Source: Candidatus Berkelbacteria bacterium
GTDB taxonomy: Bacteria > Patescibacteriota > UBA1384 > XYA2-FULL-43-10 > CAINNR01
Assembly (NCBI GenBank): GCA_026397205.1
Contig: JAPLVH010000022.1
Coordinates: 25,686 to 59,262, forward strand
Direction of reading: 5' to 3'
Length of the DNA stretch: 33,577 nucleotides
The position numbers and the translations under genes are program-made. This document shows positions 27,066 through 33,577 of the stretch, in pieces. Every line of letters begins with the position of its first letter. The stretch's first letter is position 1. The notes below the pieces were generated by a model. That model ran no database searches, had not been told where the DNA came from, and saw only the letters and a list, made by a program, of their open reading frames with translations.

Positions 27066-27545
27066 CTATTGTGGCGAAAAGTCCGGTATTCGTCGACGAA
27101 CTTCACCAACTAGTCGGTCGCGCCACGTATCGAGACCACCGACCTCTTCGATATGCTTTCGGTGGCGAGCAGTCACAACCGATAGTTGATTGTCTGGAAT
27201 ATTCATCACAAATTCTGCGTACAAAATCGATTGCTTGGTTATCTCACGAAGAACTCTATCACGTTCTTCGACCGAATCCTCTTCACCAGAGTAACAAAGA
27301 TCAAATATTGGGTGAAGTCCAATATACGCGGTGAACAGAAGCGGATCATCTTCATCATCTTCTGAATCATCGCAAACGCATTTAGGACAATCGGTGAATG
27401 CAACTTTGACAACAATCTCTTTCGTATAACCAACAAATGGACCAATCAAAATCAGTGGCGTCGATGGGTCATTGTTCATTCGAATAACATCATCTTCTGG
27501 GTCAAATTCGCAATCCTGCGCAGCTATGACATCCATCATGTCCAT
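27066..27545 (-). CDS. Acidic hypothetical protein
   Basis: SD GAGGAGG upstream; minus promoter TTGACA-N17-TAAAAT; DCPKCVCDDSEDDEDDP; no recognised family. Confidence 0.65.
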   Translation of the reverse strand: MDMMDVIAAQDCEFDPEDDVIRMNNDPSTPLILIGPFVGYTKEIVVKVAFTDCPKCVCDDSEDDEDDPLLFTAYIGLHPIFDLCYSGEEDSVEERDRVLREITKQSILYAEFVMNIPDNQLSVVTARHRKHIEEVGGLDTWRDRLVGEVRRRIPDFSPQ

Positions 27546-27646
27546 CTTTGAATCCTCCTCGACAATACGGCGGATTTACAGCATGACAAAATTTTAGCAA
27601 ATATCAACGTATTTGTCAATAGTTTCGTTTTGCCAATAAAAATGTT

Positions 27647-28255
27647 TCAACGAAACTTCCGAATTACGCCACGGACTTTGCCTTGGATTGTCACTCGTTT
27701 TTTGGCAAAGTGCATCGGTTTCATTGTGCTGTTTGCCGGTTGAAGTCGAATGCCGTTTGGCTCTAAATAATAACGCTTAAGAGTTGCGTTGTCGTTATCA
27801 ATTAAAGCAACGACGATGTCGCCGTTTCGCGGTGAATTTGATTGCTCGATGATGACATAATCGCCGTCCAAAATTCCATCATCAATCATTGATTCGCCGC
27901 GAACACGAAGAGCAAAAGTCCGCCGACCCATCATATCTTTCGGGATGTCAATGGTCTCGTTGGTTCGAATTGCCTCGATCGGTTTGCCGGCATCAATAAC
28001 ACCGGACAAAGGAATTTCAAAAGTATCAATGCCGGATGCAAAAACCGGCGTCAACTGAATTGACCGCGCCTCCATCGCTTCTTTTGTTAAATATCCCTTT
28101 TCCTCCAAAATTGAAATATATTCGGCGATTGTCGAGACCGACGATAATTCAAAATAATAGGCGATTTCCCGAAAACTCGGGGCATAACCGTTTTCTGTGA
28201 TAAATCCGCGAATAAAATCCAGGATTTCTTTCTGCCTTTTTGTTAGTGGCTCCAT
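27647..28255 (-). CDS. lexA: LexA repressor (start adjusted)
   Basis: MEPLTKRQKEILDFIRGFITENGYAPSFREIA (HTH), RVRGESMIDDGILDGDYVIIE (Ser), VALIDNDNATLKRYY (Lys). Confidence 0.93.
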   Translation of the reverse strand: MEPLTKRQKEILDFIRGFITENGYAPSFREIAYYFELSSVSTIAEYISILEEKGYLTKEAMEARSIQLTPVFASGIDTFEIPLSGVIDAGKPIEAIRTNETIDIPKDMMGRRTFALRVRGESMIDDGILDGDYVIIEQSNSPRNGDIVVALIDNDNATLKRYYLEPNGIRLQPANSTMKPMHFAKKRVTIQGKVRGVIRKFR

Positions 28256-28327
28256 AATTGCTCCTTCTAGTCGCAATAGCGTAAAACGCAAAGCGAAAAA
28301 CTAAAAACTATAACTAAAAATATAAAA

Positions 28328-28699
28328 CTATCTTTTGCCCCGCAACGTTAAAATACTAGCGCCAAGAATTTTTGCAATTTCAACAGCTTCGGTTTGAATT
28401 TTATAAAAATCAACACTGTGAATCTGGCGAGTATCGGATAAAAGATTCAGCCAAAATAGTGTTTCATTTGCAGATTTTAATGCGTGGCCAAAAAAATTAG
28501 TAAAATCTTTCTTACTGCTACCAGCTTGTGCCTCAATAATATTTGCACCGATACTTGTTGAACACCTTATTAGTTGTTTTGCAATAATTTGATTCGTAAG
28601 ATTCCTTGTGTCGAGGTTATCTATAAATTTAATAATCAAAACTGCAAAATCATATGATCGTTTTTTAGCATTTCTTTGATTTTCATTTTTTGATTCCAT
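28328..28699 (-). CDS. Four-helix bundle protein (S23/IVP-like)
   Basis: YDFAVLIIKFID...QLIRCSTSIGANIIEAQAGSSKKDFTNFFGHALKSANETLFWL. Confidence 0.85.
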   Translation of the reverse strand: MESKNENQRNAKKRSYDFAVLIIKFIDNLDTRNLTNQIIAKQLIRCSTSIGANIIEAQAGSSKKDFTNFFGHALKSANETLFWLNLLSDTRQIHSVDFYKIQTEAVEIAKILGASILTLRGKR

Positions 28700-28747
28700 T
28701 TTTAAATTTTAAGTTATAGTTTTACGCTTTTCGTTTTAAGTTTTAAG

Positions 28748-28816
28748 CTATTCAATAAACCCGCCATTGAATGGTTCTGCTTTTGTTCCCGGTTTGTTTG
28801 ATTTTTGTTTGGTCAT
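28748..28816 (-). CDS. Possible microprotein upstream of the four-helix-bundle/lexA genes
   Basis: MTKQKSNKPGTKAEPFNGGFIE*; preceded by TTGACA-N19-TAAAAT on minus strand. Confidence 0.3.
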   Translation of the reverse strand: MTKQKSNKPGTKAEPFNGGFIE

Positions 28817-28910
28817 AAATTTATTTTACCAAACATCGCCCGAACACTGTCAAGAGTTTTTTAAGTATATACTCAAATAATCCTTTGCTGCAAAAGATAA
28901 TCTATTTGTG

Positions 28911-28941
28911 TTGACAAAAATTTTCCGATGATATGTATTAT
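28911..28941 (+). promoter_or_regulatory. Promoter upstream of ORF 29006
   Basis: TTGACA with TGTATT/TATTAT -10 candidates 17-19 nt downstream. Confidence 0.5.
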
Positions 28942-29005
28942 ATTTGTCGCCTTAACCGGCGAAGAACCCGGTGACTTTTGTCACCAAAACTCGAGGAGGA
29001 ATAAA

Positions 29006-29692
29006 ATGGTTCCCGAAGAGCTAAGATTCGATAGAATGATTTTAAATTCGTCACACGAATGCTATCCTGGAAACAAGGGTTTCAAACCTGTTGTATTACT
29101 CGATAATAATTTATCCGGAGAAATGATCGGTGAATTTCTTGGCTGGGCTATTGATGACGGAAGACATAAAATCATTCGCAACCCAATGTGTCATAATCGT
29201 TTTGGCTTGATTTCCGGTCCCTCACCAAAAGCTTTTGTATCCAGTCCGACCGCAATTGGACCGACTACAAGATTTCCAAAAGGAAAAGTTGGCAGTACTG
29301 ATTCTTACTCTCCGGACGATATATCTTTCGCCCCAGTTCCAATTATTCTTCAAGAAGAAGACAAAATGTTTTTAGGACCGGTCAAGCTTTACAATGCTAT
29401 TGCGAATTATCTCTGCTATTGTCTCGGTCATAATTGTAATACCGCTCCTGAAGCATTTTATTCGGATGCAAATATCGCCCCATTTGCAAATGAAGTTAAA
29501 CATGTGTTAGTTTCATTCGGAAGAGCTGAATTGAAAGGCCAAGTTATTTTCTGTATGAGTCAAGAAATCTGGGACCTGAATATCGAATTTCCAAACATTG
29601 GGTACTTCTTGTATGAATTAAATCGCGTCGCAACCACTGCGCAAGGTGAACATCAAGAAGCATCCGTTTTGTCCGCTCTTCGTGGATTGTAA
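29006..29692 (+). CDS. Hypothetical protein, no recognised family (start adjusted)
   Basis: Strong SD GAGGAGG before MVPEELRFDRMILNSSHE; terminator downstream. Confidence 0.75.
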   Translation: MVPEELRFDRMILNSSHECYPGNKGFKPVVLLDNNLSGEMIGEFLGWAIDDGRHKIIRNPMCHNRFGLISGPSPKAFVSSPTAIGPTTRFPKGKVGSTDSYSPDDISFAPVPIILQEEDKMFLGPVKLYNAIANYLCYCLGHNCNTAPEAFYSDANIAPFANEVKHVLVSFGRAELKGQVIFCMSQEIWDLNIEFPNIGYFLYELNRVATTAQGEHQEASVLSALRGL

Positions 29693-29704
29693 ATTCTCTC
29701 TAAG

Positions 29705-29727
29705 CCAACCACTCCGGTTGGTTTTTT
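29705..29727 (+). terminator. Intrinsic terminator
   Basis: CCAACC-ACTCC-GGTTGG-TTTTTT. Confidence 0.85.
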
Positions 29728-29847
29728 CTTAGAATTTTGCCTAAGTTGACGATATATACTATAATATAGATGAAATAATAATTCGGATTTGGTCTCGGTT
29801 GATCTGTGTCAATCGGTGTATAAAATCCGTGTTCGTAAGGAGGTTCT

Positions 29848-30111
29848 ATGGGGAGTGAAAATCGAAAGTTGATCAAGTTCTCGAATTACAGCTTGTGCAT
29901 CACGCTACCAGCCAGCTTGGTCCGCCGGCTAAAATGGAAAAAAGGCGACACTGTCAAACTCGTCGCTGACGAAGAAAAAGGCGAGGTTTCAATATCCAAA
30001 TCGAAAAAAGTTTTGGCGACCAAAAAATCCAAAGCGGAATTGAAATCAGTTGAAAAATCGTTGCCGGCAAAATCCTCCAAATCAAAATCCGACAAAAAAT
30101 CACGCTGGTAA
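29848..30111 (+). CDS. SpoVT/AbrB-like DNA-binding protein with Lys/Ser-rich tail
   Basis: RKLIKFSNYSLCITLPASLVRRLKWKKGDTVKLVADEEKGEVSISK. Confidence 0.75.
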   Translation: MGSENRKLIKFSNYSLCITLPASLVRRLKWKKGDTVKLVADEEKGEVSISKSKKVLATKKSKAELKSVEKSLPAKSSKSKSDKKSRW

Positions 30112-30288
30112 ATCGGAAAGCTCTAAATTCTAAATCCCGAGCTCTAAACAAATTCAAATATCAAAATTCCAAATTTGGTTTTTTTGTATTTATTTTTGCT
30201 GTTTATTTAGGGTTTAGTGCTTAGGGTTTTGAGCTTCCATTCTATTTTTGCGAACTTTTTGCTAAAATAGAATGGTAAAGGAGGGAAT

Positions 30289-31032
30289 TTGGGAATTGCC
30301 GACGACATCAGGCCAAAAAAATTTCAGCGGGTTTCTGATCGCCGAGAGAAAAAATCCAAAGCGGAGAAAGACCCGAAGGAAGAGGCGGTTCACGAGCTAT
30401 TTTCAAAAAAAGATAGTGGCGATTTTTTTGCTGATACGCCAATTGGAGAAAAAACACCGGCGAAAGCCAAAGTTGAAACTAAGACAAAAGATATTGGGCA
30501 GGAGAAAAAAGGTTTTGGTTGGTTTTACACAACGATAATTATTCTCGTGATTTTGATCTTGGCAACGATTCTGATTTGGCAAAATTTCGACACACTGAAA
30601 AGCTACTGGAACGGGAGTCATAAAAATAAAAAAGATGCTAATTTGAATCAGATTCTAAATTCCAATGGAAATTCCAGCCAAAATTACAGCGGCTCAACGA
30701 CTACCACACCGACAACGACACAACCGACCACGACCACATCACCGACAGTTGACAAATCATTTCCGATATCGGTTCTGAATGGCTCAGGAATCAAAAATTC
30801 GGCGGCGAGTGTATCGTCGGAGCTGACAACTGCTGGTTTCACCACGGTCACAAACTCCGGCAACGCCAGATCATTTAGCTACAGCTCGACGGTTGTATAT
30901 TTCAAAACCGGCAAAGATGTCGAAGCCGATTTGGTCAAAACCGCACTGCCAGACCAAACGGTGACGGCTACCGAAAGCAACTCCGTCGTTGGCGCTAACT
31001 ATGATATTGTTGTTGTGGTGGGAAAAAAGTAG
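30289..31032 (+). CDS. LytR_cpsA_psr C-terminal-domain membrane protein
   Basis: TTG start after AAAGGAGGG; TM IIILVILILATILI; Thr/Pro linker; FPISVLNGSGIKNSAASVSSELTTAGF. Confidence 0.75.
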   Translation: MGIADDIRPKKFQRVSDRREKKSKAEKDPKEEAVHELFSKKDSGDFFADTPIGEKTPAKAKVETKTKDIGQEKKGFGWFYTTIIILVILILATILIWQNFDTLKSYWNGSHKNKKDANLNQILNSNGNSSQNYSGSTTTTPTTTQPTTTTSPTVDKSFPISVLNGSGIKNSAASVSSELTTAGFTTVTNSGNARSFSYSSTVVYFKTGKDVEADLVKTALPDQTVTATESNSVVGANYDIVVVVGKK

Positions 31033-31035
31033 ATA

Positions 31036-31147
31036 GAATTAAGAATCCAGAATGCTGAATTAAGATTTACGGAAGTTTGCCAATTGATAAACAATTCTTA
31101 ATTCTAGATTAGATTCTTAATTCTGAGATCTTAATTCTTAATTATTC
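31036..31147 (+). repeat. Intergenic MITE-like repeat, family 1 copy C
   Basis: GAATTAAGAATCCAGAATG...GGAAGTTT...GATAAACAATTCTTAATTCTAGATTAGATTCTTAATTCTGAGATCTTAATTCTTAATTA; related copies at 100-212 (inverted) and 3410-3520. Confidence 0.75.
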
Positions 31148-31149
31148 TT

Positions 31150-31401
31150 ATGAACATTTCAAATATCTTCAACTTTTACGACAAATGGATTTTGGGGATT
31201 TCGCCCGGAGTTTCCGGCTTAATTTCGCTGGCGATATTGCTACTCTTGGCATTTTCGCTTTGGCGATTTGTCAAAGGAAATTTCATCTGGATAATTTTGG
31301 TTATAATTTTTATTCCGGCAACTTGGCCGGCACTGAAAAGTATCGCCAGAATTTTGATCTTTGTTAGCGAATTTTTAATTCTGCGGGTAAAATTGCGATG
31401 A
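31150..31401 (+). CDS. Small membrane protein, uncharacterised
   Basis: Two hydrophobic segments; stop overlaps next start. Confidence 0.55.
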   Translation: MNISNIFNFYDKWILGISPGVSGLISLAILLLLAFSLWRFVKGNFIWIILVIIFIPATWPALKSIARILIFVSEFLILRVKLR

Positions 31402-31799
31402 AAAGTTTTGTCATCCGACTAAAAGAAGGCGATGAACTGATTTTGAAAATAAAAGATTTCTGCGCTGAAAATAAGATTGATTCGGCTTGGTTTTCCGGAT
31501 TTGGTGCTGCCAGTTCGGTAAAACTGGCATTTTATAATTTGGCGAAAAAAGAGTATATTCGAAAAACATATACCAAACCGCTGGAAATCGCCGCACTTTC
31601 CGGAAACCTTGGGCAGATGAACGGAAAAACTATAATTCACTGCCACGGGATTTTTTCTGAAGAAAATTTCCAAACTGTTGGCGGTCATGTTGACGAACTT
31701 GTCATCGCCGCAACCTGCGAGATTGTTCTTCATCAATTAAACATAAAACTCGAACGAAAATTTGACAAGAATATTGGATTAAATCTGCTAGATATTTAA
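31398..31799 (+). CDS. PPC-domain (DUF296) putative DNA-binding protein
   Basis: FVIRLKEGDELILKIKDFCAENKIDSAWFSGFGAASSVKLAFYN...HCHGIFS...GGHVDELVIAATCEIVL. Confidence 0.85.
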   Translation: MKSFVIRLKEGDELILKIKDFCAENKIDSAWFSGFGAASSVKLAFYNLAKKEYIRKTYTKPLEIAALSGNLGQMNGKTIIHCHGIFSEENFQTVGGHVDELVIAATCEIVLHQLNIKLERKFDKNIGLNLLDI

Positions 31800-31810
31800 T
31801 TTACAAAAGT

Positions 31811-32719
31811 ATGAAAAAGTATGATGTTGTAATTGTCGGTGGCGGTCCGGCGGGAATAACGGCGGCGATTTACACCGCCAGACGAGAGCTAAAAACTCTG
31901 GTCATCACCAAGGAGCCGGGCGGACAGGTTGTAAAAACTCCGGATATTGAAAACTATCCAGGTTTTGACTTGATTGCCGGCGTTCTATTGGCGAAAAAAT
32001 TTATTGACCAAGCAAAAAAATTCGGCGCCGAAATTATTCACGATGAAGTAATTGACATTGACGAAAAAAAGGAGAAGTTGATTGTCAAAACCACCAGGGA
32101 CGAATTCTATCCGAGCGCTTTGATTCTGGCTTTTGGCAAGGTTCCGCGAAAACTTCACATCAGCGGAGAAAAGGAGTTTGCCGGCCGCGGCGTCTCATAT
32201 TGTGGAACTTGCGACGCACCCTTTTTCAAAAACAAAACCGTTGTTGTCACCGGCGGCGGCAATTCGGCGTTTGATACCGCTCTGCTTTTGGCACGAGTCG
32301 CAAAAAAAGTATATATTATTCACCGCCGCGATGAATTTCGGGCGGAAAATATTTTGGTTGACAAAGCCAAAAAGAACCCGAGAATCGAATTTATTCTAAA
32401 CGCCAAGATCAAAGAAATCAAAGGTGACACTGTTGTCAAGTCGGTCGAGATTGAAATTAAAAATAAAAAACGAGAAATCGAAACTGACGGCATATTTATC
32501 GAGATTGGTTATTTGGTTGACGGCGGCTTGATTAAAAATTTTGTTAAAATGGACTTGCAAAATCAAATCATTGTTGACAGAGACCACTCGACTTCGCGTC
32601 CAGGGGTTTTCGCCGCCGGCGATTTAACTAATTCATTTTACAAACAAATCGTCATTTCCGCCGGCGAAGGCGCGATTGCCGGCCTTTCCGCGGCGAAGTT
32701 TGTGGACGAAAAGAAATAA
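31811..32719 (+). CDS. trxB: Thioredoxin-disulfide reductase
   Basis: DVVIVGGGPAGITAAIYTARRELKTLVI, GVSYCGTCDAPFFKNKTVVVTGGGNSA, GVFAAGDLTNSFYKQIVISAGEGAIAGLSA. Confidence 0.93.
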   Translation: MKKYDVVIVGGGPAGITAAIYTARRELKTLVITKEPGGQVVKTPDIENYPGFDLIAGVLLAKKFIDQAKKFGAEIIHDEVIDIDEKKEKLIVKTTRDEFYPSALILAFGKVPRKLHISGEKEFAGRGVSYCGTCDAPFFKNKTVVVTGGGNSAFDTALLLARVAKKVYIIHRRDEFRAENILVDKAKKNPRIEFILNAKIKEIKGDTVVKSVEIEIKNKKREIETDGIFIEIGYLVDGGLIKNFVKMDLQNQIIVDRDHSTSRPGVFAAGDLTNSFYKQIVISAGEGAIAGLSAAKFVDEKK

Positions 32720-32721
32720 AA

Positions 32722-33138
32722 ATGAGAGTTTTGCTATTGCACGCGAACAAATTCCAAGTTAATGTTGTCGAGGAATCAAACCGTCCATACGGAATTATTC
32801 CTGAGGTTAAAAAGGATTCCTGTGAACAAATGGAGTAGTATCTAGTTGTATTTTTTTGCGTCGAGAAAGATGACGATAAAAATAAACTCGGATTGTTATC
32901 AGGCGAAATAATAAAAATAGCTGAAGAAATTTCAACAAAAAATTTGATGATTGCACCATTTGTTCATTTGTCAAAGAATATTGCCGATCCTCAAACTGCC
33001 AAGGAATTTTATCAATTTTTATTTCAAAAATTTGAAAATAGTGATTTTGTCGTCAGATCATCGCACTTTGGATACCATAAAAGTTTGCTACTAGATATCA
33101 AAGGTCACCCAGGATCATTCCGTTATCGTGAATTTTAA
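32722..33138 (+). pseudogene. Standalone archaeal-type threonyl-tRNA synthetase editing domain with an in-frame TAG
   Basis: MRVLLLHANKFQVNVVEESNRPYGIIPEVKKDSCEQME*YLVVFFCVEKDDDKNKLGLLSGEIIKIAEEISTKNLMIAPFVHLSKNIADPQTAKEF...SHFGYHKSLLLDIKGHPGSFRYREF*; single TAG at 32836-32838. Confidence 0.8.
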
Positions 33139-33217
33139 TCCCTGAATTGGTCATTTTTCAGAGCATACAAATCAAATTTATTTATAATCAGATTCTGATA
33201 CCAAAAAATTAAACCGA

Positions 33218-33271
33218 AATACTTTTTCTCTAATATACTGGCGATCGCTCGTATATTAGAGAAAAAGTATT
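33218..33271. repeat. 54-bp near-perfect palindrome
   Basis: AATACTTTTTCTCTAATATAC-TGGCGATCGCTC-GTATATTAGAGAAAAAGTATT; 21-bp perfect arms, central GCGATCGC. Confidence 0.95.
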
Positions 33272-33328
33272 CACATAACTTCGCCCAAACGCCATTAAAA
33301 GTCATGATCCTTGGGAAGTAAAGACAAA

Positions 33329-33475
33329 ATGAAACACACAACAAAAAACAAAATTAAAGAAAAAGCTGCTACTATTACAATCGATCTTCTAGAAAGTTTA
33401 ATGTTTGCTAGTGAGAAATTTTTAGCGATGTCATTAAGGCGCTGTCGCCAAACCTCTAAATTGATTAATTTTTGA
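33329..33475 (+). pseudogene. Truncated N-terminal paralog of the PaaX/Cas2-like protein
   Basis: MKHTTKNKIKEKAATITIDLLESLMFASEKFLAMSLRRCRQTSKLINF*; aligns to KIAESAKNITIEILEALDTFLGAFLLS of ORF 16556. Confidence 0.55.
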
Positions 33476-33502
33476 AAAAAATGGTCTTCTAAATTAAAAA
33501 CC

Positions 33503-33524
33503 TCACTTTTCAAGTGATTTTTTT
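33503..33524 (+). terminator. Intrinsic terminator-like hairpin
   Basis: TCACTT-TTC-AAGTGA-TTTTTTT. Confidence 0.65.
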
Positions 33525-33577
33525 GTTGGTTTCTTGTTTTTCTTTTGGGTTTTTGTCTTTTTCTTTGACTTTTCGGG

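Noticed and set aside
32836-32838. Recoded TAG codon (alternative genetic code)
   Set aside because: TAG terminates other genes here normally (e.g. nusA at 18423-18425, ORF 30289 at 31030-31032), so a genome-wide recoding is not supported.
33295-33513. Minus ORF with a TM-like segment opposite the truncated PaaX-like ORF
   Set aside because: It overlaps the plus-strand homology and a plus-strand terminator; coding potential cannot be decided from this window alone.

Overview
The gene content, compactness and AT-rich codon usage suggest a Candidate Phyla Radiation (Patescibacteria)-like bacterial chromosome fragment; this affiliation is inferred. Minus-strand left arm: 2-oxoacid:ferredoxin oxidoreductase (gamma partial, beta, alpha), acetate kinase, a frameshifted PduL-type phosphotransacylase, a degenerate GpmI-like paralog, intact GpmI, and an M23 peptidase/beta-propeller protein. 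Plus-strand centre: tRNA-Leu(CAA), sortase, murA, mreB, glycosyltransferases, a WecG/TagA-like enzyme, a PaaX/Cas2-like regulator, nusA, clpC, rel, hisS and a RumA-type methyltransferase. Right arm: lexA, a four-helix-bundle protein, an AbrB-like protein, a LytR_C protein, a PPC/DUF296 protein, trxB and a standalone archaeal-type ThrRS editing domain broken by TAG. Main leads: (1) a candidate His-codon transcription attenuator downstream of rel: sigma70 promoter, 23-aa ORF with HHH, and a terminator whose 5' arm/loop is perfectly complementary over 10 nt to the leader ORF just after the His codons; (2) a hisS-rumA locus bracketed by a resident-like hisS 5' fragment and a rumA 3' fragment, with a zeta-toxin-like kinase/DUF2188 pair inserted behind the hisS fragment; (3) a winged-helix/Cas2-like gene bracketed start to stop by 40-bp near-identical repeats built from TCACT-N7-AGTGA dyads, plus a truncated paralog beside a 54-bp palindrome at the window end; (4) a GpmI pseudoenzyme; (5) a 36-bp perfect palindrome between matched divergent promoters; (6) several MITE-like intergenic repeat families, with repeats also inside or at the ends of coding regions.
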